Part shown: piece by piece, positions 1 through 11,452 of the stretch | Layout: the number at the start of each line of letters is the position of its first letter | How positions within the stretch are numbered: the first letter of the stretch is position 1 | NCBI RefSeq assembly: GCF_037975245.1 | Contig: NC_092576.1 | Span: forward strand, 28,369,611-28,433,610 | DNA: 64,000 nt | Origin: Apostichopus japonicus | Lineage: Eukaryota > Echinodermata > Holothuroidea > Aspidochirotida > Stichopodidae | Direction: 5' to 3' | Notes under the pieces: generated by a model | Seen by the model: the letters and a program-made list of their open reading frames with translations, nothing else | The model's database searches: none | Told to the model about the DNA's origin: nothing | Program-made: the position numbers and the translations under genes

Positions 1-989
1 AAGTGTTGGAGGTAAAGACATTTTATATGAAAATTGCGTGTTTTCATGAGATAGTCTACATTCCTTTTCACTTTCATCTAATAACGTGGTTATAGTCTTG
101 GCATTGCAGCAAGTTAACCTAGTCTACTCAACTTAATATGGCAAAAAAAATATGACTAATTGGATGCTTGTGATAGTACACTAGTTCAATGCATCAAAAT
201 ATCTACACAATATTTTTGATTATGTAAGGTAAATTCCCTAAGAAATACTATAGAGTAAATACTAATTTTAAACACACACCGACTAGTTTTTAAATTACGC
301 TGTATCTCGAATTATGGGCATCAAACTATATAGACATTCAGATGCATGATTTTTACAGTTCACCGATGCGCTCTTTGAAAGAAGCAATCAATTTCTTAAA
401 GCAGCTTGTTGAGTCTGTTGGCAATTTTCCAAGCCTGTTGAATATAACTGAAGATCACGTTGCGATTGATCACTCAGTAAATCACCTCGATTTTTCCACC
501 AAATGAATATTCATTTGATAGTAACTATAGAACTTTTATTTAATGTTATCATTATGCCGTCTAGAAAGCTTTCATAGTATCAAAGTAAACACATTTCAAG
601 ACTACATGGGAAACTGAAAGTTGTTTTTTGGAATTTTGCTTCACGTTTTCTTAAATGAAAGGTAGCAATTAGTTAAGTTGATGACGTCTATTTGATACGA
701 GAGTTTTAGCATGAAATAGTATCAAATATTGAAATACCGACTCAAAAGCTGCTTTTAAGGTCACATGAAATTACCTCTTACTTTAAGTTTTTTAAGACCT
801 CACCATAACAACATTTAATTTAGCTATTTATTTATTCAGACGGCCAACCAACGTATTTTGGATCATCGGACCGGTTAAACACACAACATGCATCCAATAT
901 AAAGCATAACGCATATCACCTAGAGTAATATCATTAGAGTATCTGTCACACATAGTACGAAGGATAAACTGATTAAATACATTACTCAC
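1..989 (-). other. Intron 1 of TIMP-like gene 0 (partial)
   Basis: Non-coding sequence between exon 1 of gene 0 and the left edge. It aligns along its length with intron 1 of gene 3 (about 45300-46291) and more weakly with introns 1 of genes 1 and 4. Nothing else is visible in it. Confidence 0.7.
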
Positions 990-1116
990 CATAGTCAGCT
1001 GCACAATATACCTCTTGAGGATGCAGTAGTACACATGTGCAGCACTGTATGTTACGAATGCTGTACATTACAAGTACAACACTCAGTACGCGGGAGAACC
1101 ACATCGCCTTTGGCAT
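990..1116 (-). CDS. TIMP-like gene 0, exon 1 only (partial at left edge)
   Basis: This is the first coding exon of a TIMP-family secreted metalloproteinase inhibitor; the other exons lie left of the window. It starts with ATG at 1116-1114 and ends after 42 codons plus one base, followed by a GTGAGT donor at 989-984. It encodes a hydrophobic signal peptide (about 25 residues) and then the TIMP N-terminal signature CTCVLLHPQEVYC, with cysteines at mature positions 1, 3 and 13. The exon differs from exon 1 of gene 3 (46292-46418) at only two bases; one changes Ser to Tyr in the signal peptide. By comparison with gene 3, exon 2 should lie about 450 bases beyond the left edge. Exon call is firm; whether the complete gene is intact cannot be seen. 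Confidence 0.85.
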
Positions 1117-1310
1117 CTTCTATAACGTCTCAGAGAGATAAATCTACTTATTAATATTTTCGGGCAACTCTAGTCTTGAGTCGTCAGCAAAAACGCATTG
1201 GTTTGCCGCAATCATGCACAAGGTTATTATGTGCCAAAGTACTTGTTCAACAACCGATTAAATTTCTCCCTTACCAGTTAGTGCATATTCTGTTACATAG
1301 AAGAAAAAGA
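1117..1310 (-). promoter_or_regulatory. Conserved 5' flank of TIMP-like gene 0
   Basis: Sequence directly upstream of the start codon that is conserved before all five TIMP-like genes. It includes the block TTTGCTGACGACTCAAGAC (minus strand, 1191-1173), which holds a bZIP-like TGAC..CTCA core. The transcription start was not identified, so this may combine 5' untranslated region and core promoter. Confidence 0.45.
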
Positions 1311-3222
1311 AAACACATCGTATGGCTAGCGAGAAATGAACACAACCTGGGGCTTCATTTGAATTGTTACGACGGTACAGGAAAAAGAAACAAATGTGAT
1401 AAATGTGAAATTCGAAATGAATGCACTAGTAGTTGTGAGGATTCATCCTACATAAGAAAGATCAAAACAAAATATTCGTCCTTATATGTTAGCGTAATAG
1501 CAGGTAGCCTTATTACATGTTGTAGTATCATTGGATCCCCCTCGGTGCATAGCTAAATGTTATATGAGTATATCTCAAGAAAAATTCAAGTAAACGACCG
1601 CAAAAAATACATCTGGATTTTCAGACGAAATACAACAATTATTTTGAAAACTTTGAATCTTAAACGATATACCCAATTATGTTATTAACGTAGATGTTTC
1701 CACTAATTACTAAGTCTATATAATAAAGCTGGATTTTCTATCGATATACCAATTATTTTGATAAACCACACAGCCGCATATATATATACAAATAGATGCA
1801 TACGCAAAAGCCTAAAACTTAGCTATAATGCTCAGTTTCAGTTGGTCAACAGCTCACACACCCATTCTTTTATAAACTCGTACCCCATTGTCATTTGTGC
1901 TCTTGTTTGCGTCTAACTTCACAGGCAAATATTCTGAACTCTCGCGAATGCACGGTTTGGCTCATTGCGCTCTTGTTTCAACACATTTCCTGTATAACCC
2001 TGGCGACAAAAGATTTGCGGGTATATCGAAAACGTTCGAGGCAATAACATCACACCACATATGATAAAGCTCAGCTCCGTTACATTCTAATATACATTTA
2101 TTAAGATGAACACAATCGCCGTCGCGTCTAGGTTTTAAATGGCGATGAAAAATCTAATCGACTATGGACATCAACTGTCATTTTTGTCCTTGCTGAGTTT
2201 AATCCATCCCCCGAAGTGACGGGGGTGGATTAAACTCATCCCCTTGTAGACTTCAAGTTACTCGCCAGCTGGGATGGGTCCTGAGGGAGAACCCCCGGAA
2301 GCTCCGAGAAAATAAGCTCATGTTTAAAGCATATGACTTTCATTAGCATGTCACACCTTTTGATCTAGGATGGGATCTGGGGAGAGCGAGTGGGAACAAC
2401 ACTTCTTGGGGGGGGGGGAATATTTATATTTTTTGCAAAATCATATTGCCAGGTTTTGCAATGTTTTAGGGACCATATGTTACATCCCACCTTGGTGACG
2501 TCAAATGCATTAAAGCTGCAAACCAAACTCAGGCCCAGCTCGTGGCCGGGAACATGGGAGGAGGCCCAAGTCGGAGTCCAGAATGCTATGCGACAATGAA
2601 TGTCCGTCAAGTACCAGCGGTATAGGTTAAATGAACTCGAGCGAGTTGCTCCCGGTGGGGTCTAGGTAGTGGTGCTCAGATGACCTTCAATGAGTTAAGA
2701 CCCTGAACGTTTAAAATTTCCAGTGGCATCAAGGGGCCTAGGTAAGAGCTTTTGTGTTATGTAACAGTGTCCTTGCATTGTTACGTATAATGGCAATGGT
2801 AGCTCTTAGGCATAATGGAGACAAACACTGTATCATACGTAAGGTAGGTATATATTGTAGGTCTACATCTCCAGGAAGCGTCATTGATCACATGCATACA
2901 CATACACAAGAAGAGAATGTCAGGAAAGTTTATTTCATCATATAACATTTTCAAACATAAACAGAAAAGTTACAGCATGAACATAATGTCTGGACATAAT
3001 GAAGAAAGGTAAATTGAGAAGGTATAACCTGACATTAAAGTTAGCTATACCATGGTGACTCATTATATGTTGATTTAGATGTGATCACATGGTCTAAGAT
3101 GGGGCGAAGCGGCTGTCTGAATTGGTCAGCAGACAGCTTGCACAAGGGAGAAAAAGGATTGTTACTTATGATTGAGCAAAAGCACACGTTATATATTCGT
3201 ACTTGACAATCATCTACGAGCT
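1311..3222. other. Intergenic spacer upstream of gene 0
   Basis: No gene is supported here. The part 1311-2180 aligns with 16500-17520 and 46610-47480. The part 2600-3222 aligns with 18635-19260 and 47885-48490. The part between (about 2180-2600) is shared with unit 3 but replaced by unrelated sequence in unit 1, so one of the two is an insertion or replacement. Confidence 0.6.
2195..2237. repeat. Near-perfect hairpin present in copy 1 only
   Basis: Arms GAGTTTAATCCATCCCCCG (2195-2213) and CGGGGGTGGATTAAACTC (2220-2237) are reverse complements apart from one bulged base, with a 6-base loop. In the duplicate at 47487-47504 an unrelated 18-base stretch stands in place of the left arm. Confidence 0.8.
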
Positions 3223-5760
3223 TCTACTAACACAAAGCTCACTTTACTTCCCACATGAACCACCCCTAACTCCCTCCCTCTTTCTCCAGTTTTTGGTACA
3301 TTACCGCCCTTTTGACAAGCTCTGTACCACCTAACCAAATGAATGAAAATATCGCTCTCTCCCACCGCACCAGTACGCGACGCGGAATTGGGTACACCGC
3401 GCCCGGGTACCACAAGATGGGCGAAACAAAAAGATTAATAACGGTGACTTTCCCCAAGATCGAAAGCCAGCAGGTGTCAAAGTTTTTGAGCCTGCTCTCA
3501 AATACCCTAGCCTTCTCGTTGCAGGTGACATCACAATGTGTATCCGTAGCCGAACCATATACCATTAATTTTGATATTCTGATCCTACCAAGACGCACCG
3601 AATGGTAAGTCTTTGTATCTCCAGCTACCAAGGCGAAAGCCCTTTGTTTTGTTCGGATTCAACTTTGCCCGGTAGCTCTCTCAAAGTTAGATAAATTCTG
3701 CGAGAGGGCACGAAAGGAGCCCAGACTCGAAACAACACACGTGACGTCATCTGCATTTTGAACGCATTTCACTTTGGCACCCCTTAGCACAACGAATGGA
3801 ACAAGTCTTTAGTCCCTTTCCAAGCACCGGAAGAGGACTCTCTTAACAAAACACAAAGTAATGGAGACAGAGGGCACCCCTGGTGCACCTCTATCTACAT
3901 TAAAACGCTCTGAACAAATTCCATTTATGATCACAGAACTGAAACTTTCCTGATAAGAAACACATATCCATTTACAAAAATATGGGTGCAACTGAAACGT
4001 CTCCAATACATTCATTAAAAAACCGCGATCCACCATGTTAAAGTCCTTCTGCCGGTCAAGAAAGACCAATGAAGATGACAGATCACGGTCAATAACAAAG
4101 TCGGTCTATAGCGCTTCAAACACAAGTTCTGCTGGATGCAATGACCCTTCACTGCACAAGTCTGGAGATGACCCACAAGATGCGGCATAGCCAGTGCAAG
4201 GCAGTTGCACAAAGCCTTAGCCAGCAAACATTTAACAAGGTAATCGGACGCTCGTTATGATGATCCAAGGGGTCCTCAGACTTGGGAAGCAAAGTAATTA
4301 TGCCAAACGTTGACTTTGGTTTAACAGTCCGTTCAGGAAGGCGTCTTCGAAGACGGCTCTGATGTCGGGTCCTATTATTGCCCAAAAGGTTCGGTAGAAC
4401 TCCCTCGGAAGCCCGTCCGAACCCAGGGACTTGCTATTCTTTATCTTTGAAAGCGCCTTCCAAAGCTCAACAGTGGTTATTCCGCCCACTAACATATCAT
4501 TGACCTCATGGGGAATAGTTTGTGAGATTCCCCTCAATATATCGGCCCGTTCCGACCAGTCGACATTGCCGCGCATAAACAAATTCGAATAATAATCTTT
4601 ATACACGCGGACAATGCCGTGAGGGTCACTAACCACGGTCCTATCAGTAGTGCGCACAGATGGGACGCATCTGTCACCCGCCGATGAGCTAACAAACTGG
4701 TAAAACCTCAGTTAAGGGGGCTCCTTAGCTTTCAATGCTTAGACACGGGCCCTGACGCACCGTGGTAATTTTCATCGAGATAAGTCTGCAAAGCGATGAC
4801 AGCCAAAGAGTCGTCAAACTTCACCTCCGCGCACAGCTTCGATAATTCTTCTCTCCGCCACCGTGCGCTGGTCACACAATATAGAACCGCGTAGCGTTTA
4901 ATGTGGAAGTTGACACCATCCAAACATTAGGATGTAGAGGCAAAGGCCGGCTTGAAAGTTTGCTATCCATTGTACCTGGTTTCGAAACCTTGGCGGAAAT
5001 TTTCCTCGCCTAGTATCTGACATTTAAGTTTCCATAGGCCCCGCCCGATCGGGAAAATAGAAGCCAGATCAAACCGTGCAACCACAGTGTCATGGTCAGC
5101 GAGCGGACAGCTCAGTGTCACGCAACTCGAACATGTAAGACTAACGGGCGCATATGCTCGATTTATTTTCGACACATCTTCCCCATTTGGCCTCACCCAT
5201 GTTATACCCCGTACTACACGGGTGCATATGCCTCAAGACATCAGCTAAAAGGTGTGTGGAAGTGAATCTGTCCAGTTATGTGATCCCAGCGTCGGGACTA
5301 GCAGACACAGAAGCCCCGGATTCTGCCAAGAACCGAGTCTGAGACACAGTTTAAGTCTCCGACCATGACACATGGTGCACTACCAGGAATGAAGGAAGGC
5401 AGCGTGTCAAAAAAGTCTCGTCTATGAGAAGACCGATTGGGAGCATACACAGTACAAAGGGAGATATTACCCTGTGGATACTTGAAAAGAATGCAAAACA
5501 ATCGGCACTCATGGTCCGTCTCCACCCTAGTGGCACAACCCGCCTGACGAGGTGACAGAAGGATGACAGTGCCTCAGGATGAAGACAAAGCAATCGAAGC
5601 ATGCAGCTCACCACCCCACTCATAAGCCCATAGAGGGACATCTTCCAAAATGTGTGTTTCTTGCAGGCAAACGCAGTCGACCTCCATTGACTTGAAAACA
5701 CACTTTCTGCATTCTCACTCCATAAGGTGGATCTGTTATCCTGCATTATTACTTTGCAAC
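3223..5760 (-). mobile_element. LINE-A copy 1, decayed, 3' end deleted (L1/Tx1-like non-LTR retrotransposon)
   Basis: Fragmented reverse-transcriptase element read right to left. Near 5700-5330 are parts of an APE-type endonuclease (a V-Y-A-P-N strand and a G-D-L-N-C active-site block). Near 5190-4970 is its C-terminal part (A-D-H-D followed by G-R-G-L-W-K-L). At 4657-4298 is the linker typical of L1/Tx1 elements (K-S-L-G-S-D-G-L-P-R-E-F-Y). At 4260-3810 come reverse-transcriptase motifs (F-L-D-R-Q-K-D-F-N, then N-G-I-C-S and R-G-A-P). The thumb or C-terminal region follows at 3630-3270. Frames shift repeatedly, so it cannot encode an intact protein. The 3' part present in the copy at 50160-53070 is deleted here. 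Clade placement (L1/Tx1 type) is by motif spacing and is tentative. Confidence 0.85.
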
Positions 5761-6269
5761 ATTACTTTACACAGACTAATATGGAAGTATTAAACTAAAT
5801 AAGGGGCGTGGCTATTTCTCAGCATTTCCAGAGACAGCAATGACACCATATAAGTGGAGCGCAAAAATAAAACAAGCAAGAGAAAAATCTGTCATGAGCC
5901 TTTCAGATCCCGGAAATGAAATTTTCCAGAAATTTCAAGTTGCATAAATCACTCCACTTTGTTCCAGTCATTAGAGGCGAAAAACAAAATCAAAGTTGAT
6001 TCTTAAGTCAGGAGTACAGTACTTTCCACTCTGGTAGCCATTATATGTTTCTGTGTGAAAATAACACTTACTCTTTCAAAAAAACGAAATTCCAATTTAA
6101 AGTCAATTTAAAATATAACATGAATGTATGAAGACTTACAAATGATCTGCCTTTTTGCCGTACAACAAACAGCGCCCCCACATTTTTCAAGGCTTCACTG
6201 TTTAAACACACGGCGAAACACTGCGTCAGCATTTTCCCAGGTCAATTAAATTACATATATATATATATT
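5761..6269. other. Spacer between LINE-A and LINE-B, copy 1
   Basis: AT-rich non-coding sequence that matches 53070-53600. It ends in a short (TA)n run at about 6254-6270. No gene is seen. Confidence 0.5.
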
Positions 6270-6422
6270 ATGGGGAAGTTCAACAATTCTCTTCTCGCTG
6301 GCTCCGATGATACCAATTTAATTACCAAGGATATTTTAGATCTCGCTGACAATTTTAAAAACAAAGACCCTCCTTTTTCGTCTGGACTTTATTAACTATT
6401 CTTGTCGCAAAACCACCATTGT

Positions 6423-6642
6423 GTAGATAGATAGATAGATAGATGATTTATTCAGCCACATGCATAAAAATACAATGGAAATTGTTCAAACACAAGAGCT
6501 CTAAAACAGACATGAAATTGAAAACGCATAACGATGAAACACATATAAAAAGTGATATTGCATGAGTGATAAATACCGGTAAAAACAAGGCTAAAGAAAG
6601 TACAGTAAAAACAAGGCAAAAGAAAGGAGGCATATGTAGAAG
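6423..6642 (-). mobile_element. Short retroposon 3' fragment nested in LINE-B
   Basis: A minus-oriented fragment of about 220 bases interrupts LINE-B. Read on its own strand it ends in GCTGAATAAATCATC followed by a (TATC)n tail (plus strand 6425-6445), as in a 5'-truncated retroposon. The same insertion is in copy 2 (about 53755-53970), so it predates the duplication. Confidence 0.55.
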
Positions 6643-7670
6643 CAGTTGTTAAAGAAAATTTCCTGCCTTGAACAAGCCCATTGGGCCTCCAACTCCTCTG
6701 ATAATTTCATAAAACATTCTTTAACCAGGAATAAACTACACATTTATGATTATAAACTTAGGGGTATTATCATTGGCTCTAGATTAGAGCTATGTGGGTG
6801 GAGAAGGGGGGAAAAAATACCGAGTACTGTTTTGATCTTCAAGAGCGTATTAAATCCTTTAATGTAATTCATAAGCTGAAAACTTATGATTGTTCTTTCA
6901 TCTTTCATGGTCCAGACATTCTCTCCAATTTGCGTCCGTATTATGAATCCCTGTAGTATAGTGAAATGTGTAACCCATCTCTGCTCCTTGACAATCTGCC
7001 TAATGTCAATGTTCTGTCGAATGAAAGTGCTGCCAGTAGTGATGCTAAATTAAGTTCTGACGAGTGTTACTCAGCCTTAAATTCACTTAGTAAAGGTAAG
7101 AGCCCGGCAGCAATGGTTTATCAGTAGACTTTTACATACAAAACAAAAATGGTCAATCATAGCTGATATTGTAACCAATGCCTTGAACTTTGCGTATGAT
7201 ACCTTATTTCTTTCTGAAGCTCGCAGTGTTATTATTAAAAATAGGTTTATTGGAGAGAACATCCGTTGTATGTGAGATTTAGATTAACGTCACTGCCTTT
7301 TGTGTGTATTATTATTATTATTAGATTTTGAAAAGGTCTTTTACCGTCTTGAATGGAACTTTATTTTTGATTGCGTATATTTTTAATTTTTAACAACAGT
7401 TTCATTATATGGAGTCGAAAGTTTTATTCTAACTCCCCAGCCTGTGTTATTAATCATGGCTTTTCTTCGCCATCCTTCAAAATGCCTAGGGGAGTTTGTG
7501 AAGGCTGCCCTCTTAATCTATATATTTTATCATTTGTGTAGTGGCACTTGCTATTAAAATTAGTTCTTCTCGTATATTAAAGGTATTTCTATTTTAGGTA
7601 CTAAGTGTAGACTAATTCAATATGGTGATGACACCTGTATTGTAGTAGAAGATCGTACTTACAACAGCTT

Positions 7671-7945
7671 ATTTATATATAATTATGGGAAATTCAACAT
7701 TTCTCTTCTCGCTGACTCTGATTTTACCAATTCGATTACCAAGCATATTTTAGATCTCGTTGAAAATTTTATAGACAAGACCCTCTTTTTCGTTTGGACT
7801 ATATTGAATATTCTTGTCGCAAAACCACCATTGTGAACAGTGAAAACAAGGCAAAGAAAGGAGGCATATGTGGAAGCAGTAGACTTATTCAATGTGCTGA
7901 TTACATCTATATTGTATTAGATGGTACTGACAACAGCTTAAAGGC
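7671..7945 (+). repeat. Copy 1-specific insertion/duplication inside LINE-B
   Basis: After the Y-G-D-D box, a segment resembling the LINE-B start (about 6270-6410 plus 6600-6635) is followed by a second, diverged version of the polymerase-box region (compare 7607-7670 with 7884-7944). The duplicate at 54930-55010 has only one version, so this is a local insertion with flanking duplication. Confidence 0.6.
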
Positions 7946-9720
7946 CACAGTTGATATTTTGAACATTTAGGGGCTTTCTTCTGGTTTGAGAGTAAATTAT
8001 GACCAGTCTAATATTTTCCCGTTATTTTCCCTTGCTTCTCAGAAACCCCGTGTTTCTTTTTGTGTTGACATTATGTCGTGGTCTTGAGCATCACATTTGA
8101 TAACTGTCATGATAATCTTTTTCGCCTTAATTATTCCCTAAAGTTATCACGTCTAAAATATATTTTAAACCTGTGGTCCGCTCGTGGCCTTACCTCTGTA
8201 GGCAAAATTTAAATCTTCAAATCAGTTTGTCTTCTCGTGCCAGATCCTTACTGATCACCCCGCTCCCTTTATCAACAAGTTAGAAAACTTTTTTTGGCTT
8301 CGCTTGGGGTGGTTAACCTGATCAAGTTAAGCGTAAAACGGTCATTGCTACTAGTCACCCTACTAGTAGTCACCCTACAAACGGTCACCCTACTAGTCTG
8401 GGTGACCTAAGGGCAATCCATATTCATTCTTTTATCCGTAGCTTGAAATGTGTGTGGGTAAGACGATATACTGAACAGGTACATGCAGATGGAAACGTTT
8501 TTCTTGACCTTTTTTTGAACAAATATGGCAAGCATCTTCTTTTTAAATGTAATTATTCTTGTAATGATATTGTTATTCCTAATTCATTTATTAATGATGT
8601 CTGCTCTGTTTGGGCTTATAATAATATTAGACCTGTAGAAAATAATTCACATTCCAAAATTATTTCGAATAACTCCAGTATCAAGGTAAATAATAAGACA
8701 GTGTGTTACAGCTTTATGTATAACAAGGGTGTTATAACCATCAATGATCTGATAGATGACGACTATATACCTTTAAGCTTTGTTAACTTTAAACGTATTT
8801 ATTCTAGAGAAGATTTCCCTTTCACCTTATTTTATGGCCTCATTTCTGCTATCCCCAGGCACTGGAAGAATAACAGGACCCCCACTGTTTCCCATGTTTT
8901 GCATACCACCCCTTTTGACAAGATTCACTGTACTCCTTTCCTCTCCAGGTGTTTTTACAAGAAGTTAGTTAAATCTTTCATTTCTTCTCCCTACTTGTGA
9001 GAATAAATGGACCCGCTCCGGGTTTTTTTATTTAAGTGATGAACAGTGGCAAAATATTTTTTCTTATTCCCTTCCTCTCCTTAAAAGAATCAAAAGTTCA
9101 GTATTTCCAGTTCGTTTTATCTATCGCATCATTCTCACTAATTACCTTCTTCTCCCGTATGCAAATTAAGGATAATGCTCTATGCACATTTTGTAAGAGA
9201 TGTGTAGAGACTATTGATCATCTCTTCTGGGTTTGTAAGATAACCTCCAGCTTTATTCTGCATATGGAGCAATGCATTTTATGGGAACAGTTTGTCTTTT
9301 TCAAAGTACGATCTCTTTTTTGGTTATAATTTCCCATATAATTTATGAATCTTACATCTGAAGTATTATATCTTCAGTAAAATGTTGACCTCGGAGCCTT
9401 TTAGTTTACATCAGTTTCTGGACAAGTTTTAGTTTCTCCTGCAAGTAAAAAAGAACATCGCTAGCGGTGGTAGCACTTAGCAATTTTCTTTCAATGACTA
9501 TGAGAAAGCTTTTTAGAACGGTCCCTTTCTGTTAAATTAATTTGCTCCTTCTCCAATTCCATTGAATTATGTCTATTACATTAAGATCCAGATTATATGT
9601 ATTGTGTTGAAGTAAGAAACAAGACTACTATGTTTGTCACATATGTTTGTGTTATTATGTGACATTGAAAGAAGCAAAAACAGAAAAGAAAAAAGAACTA
9701 TGATTGTTACGCTAAGAGAA

Positions 9721-9819
9721 ATATTATGTTCATTATGTCAAATTAAGAGATATGTGAATATTGATGCATGAAATAAACAAACGAATGATAAACGAGTTGA
9801 GAACTCAAAAAAAAAATGT

Positions 9820-9824
<5 letters not shown>
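9721..9824. other. Short spacer before AT microsatellite
   Basis: Non-coding sequence; nothing recognised. Confidence 0.4.
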
Positions 9825-9885
<61 letters not shown>

Positions 9886-9990
9886 TATATACATATATAT
9901 ATATGTATGTGTATGTGTGTGTATGTATATGTATATATATATATGTATGAAATTTGTTTTTGTAAATTATATATATATGTATATATGTAA

Positions 9991-10040
<50 letters not shown>

Positions 10041-10041
10041 G

Positions 10042-10083
<42 letters not shown>
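9825..10083. repeat. (AT)n/(GTAT)n microsatellite
   Basis: Long AT dinucleotide runs with interspersed TGTATG blocks, containing two copies of the phrase TGAAATTTGTTTTTGTAAATTAT (one at about 9946, one just after at 10087). Matching AT tracts stand at the same position of the unit at about 24780 and 56105. Confidence 0.95.
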
Positions 10084-10089
<6 letters not shown>

Positions 10090-10090
10090 A

Positions 10091-11446
10091 AATTTGTTTT
10101 TGTAAATTATCCGTTAGTATTCCAACTAATATACTCTTCATAAGTAAGTTTTCATGACCAGTATCCATCCCAGAAAGTCGCATCATGTTAATCATTGTTA
10201 ATATCGCTTGAATATCATCTTAACAATTCTATCGTTTCAATGATTCAATGAAGTTGTGTGTCATCATCATTCAAGGGCATGTAAATGTGAATCTGATCCA
10301 AAAACAGTGAACCGCTGTATTTATTAAGCAAGTTTTCTGAAACTTACTCGGCTACTCAGCTTGCAGTCGGACGCAAAAGAATCGATCGATATTGCTCTTG
10401 GAAAATGGTAAATTTCATGAAAGGAAAATAAAGTATCATGAATTTAATTGTGTTTCACCAATGAAGCGTTAGATAGAGATTAGGCCGAGATAGCGGTGGA
10501 GGAGGGGGGCTGTTTCTTTGCCTGAAACGTTCCCGGTTATTTACATAACATTTACAAAACAAAAACCTCTTTGCTTCTCCACCCCACTTGCCTCTTCCCA
10601 TACTTTGGTAATTCTGGTGCAGCTTCTGAAAAGAAAACATGCTCAAAGAAGACACTGAATCATTATTGATTGATTATGCTTTACTTCTACTGTAGTAGTG
10701 AAACATGGAGTGAGAAAAGAAGAAAACTGTTAGCAAACTGCTTATATAATGCAAGAAAAGACCTTTGTAGGTAAATATGAACATTTTTGGGGACTTGACG
10801 TTTCCATGCTACCAGGATATTCTTTAGAGGCCAAATGAAGCGAAAACAAACTAACAAAACATTCCAATACAAAGATGACACGATTTGTTCAAGTTCATCT
10901 GTCCATCTGTCTCTTAATATGTCCTTAGTTTGTTTTAGTTCATTATTTCCAGCAATATCCGCGACACAAAACAGAGAGTTTAAACTGTATAAAAATGGCT
11001 TAACGGTTTGACTCTCTTGAGGGTTATGGCCATACTTTTACCATTACTACACTACAGATCTTGCTAATATGTTCTTACATCTCTCCCATAGTTCTAACAT
11101 TAATGAGTCTGAGGGAGGGTGCGGTTGAAACATTGGTATACAGGTACATTTTCAATTGGTTTTGTGACAGTATCTTATGATACAATATTCGAATTTTGAC
11201 AGAAATTACATGACTTGAAATGATAACAACATAGATATCGCCAATAAAGCATCAGTATATCACTATGTGTGTATGTCACAAGACTTGCAACTAAACGTAA
11301 AGTAACGTTTTAAGACTAATGTTAAACATTAGCAAGATGAAAGCAAATTTAAGCTACCCAACTGAAAGCCAAAAGGAAAGAAAAGCTAAAAGAAAAGAAA
11401 ACTAATTGATACTTTGGGAGCCTCCTTATAGTATCCGCATCATGAC
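10091..11446. other. 3' flank of TIMP-like gene 1
   Basis: Non-coding sequence that aligns with 24895-26384 and 56160-57604, including a C/G-rich patch at about 10495-10510. No gene is seen. A motif around 10990-11070 is present once here but as four tandem copies in unit 3 (41071-41352). Confidence 0.55.
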
Positions 11447-11452
11447 TTTATT
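11447..11452 (-). terminator. AATAAA overlapping the gene 1 stop codon
   Basis: On the minus strand, CAA-TAA-AGT contains a canonical polyadenylation hexamer spanning the stop codon. No other AATAAA was noticed on this strand just downstream. Whether it is used is not known. Confidence 0.4.

Larger units (their letters stand above)
1..9035. repeat. Segmental duplication, copy 1 (partner 45296-56080)
   Basis: The segment matches 45296-56080 in the same order and orientation: gene 0/gene 3 exon 1, promoter, spacer, LINE-A and LINE-B. Identity is very high by eye. Copy 1 lacks about 2 kb present in copy 2 (48500-50560) and has a small extra insertion near 7.7 kb. Near 9.05 kb the two copies stop matching, because copy 2 has lost the 3' part of LINE-B. 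Confidence 0.85.
6270..9720 (+). mobile_element. LINE-B copy 1, decayed L1/Tx1-like retrotransposon
   Basis: A second non-LTR element on the plus strand. Recognisable pieces in order: the end of the endonuclease (about 6275-6410), the linker with a G-K-S-P block (about 7090-7120), reverse-transcriptase motif L-D-F-E-K-V-F (about 7323), the R-G-V-x-x-G-C-P-L block (about 7490), and the polymerase box Y-G-D-D-T (about 7621-7635). A long open stretch at 8443-9000 resembles L1-type C-terminal sequence (G-V-I-T-I-N-D-L-I-D-D). A zf-RVT-like zinc motif follows (C-T-F-C, then H-L-F-W-V-C, about 9185-9235). Stops and frameshifts break it throughout, so the open stretches are remnants. The 3' boundary is uncertain. 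Confidence 0.8.

Noticed and set aside
1176-1556. 126-codon open stretch upstream of gene 0, also open at 46478-46858
   Set aside because: The two are near-identical by recent duplication, so openness is not independent evidence. Older units do not keep the frame, and it overlaps the TIMP promoter region.
5351-5746. 131-codon open stretch (also 52679-53068)
   Set aside because: Alternative frame across the LINE-A endonuclease; the true frame shows L-Q-E-T-H and G-D-L-N-C.
8443-9000. 185-codon open stretch as a host gene
   Set aside because: It is the C-terminal remnant of LINE-B; its duplicate at 55466 is broken.
9743-10195. Long open stretches rich in Ile/Tyr
   Set aside because: They are translations of the AT microsatellite, open on both strands, with no protein signal.
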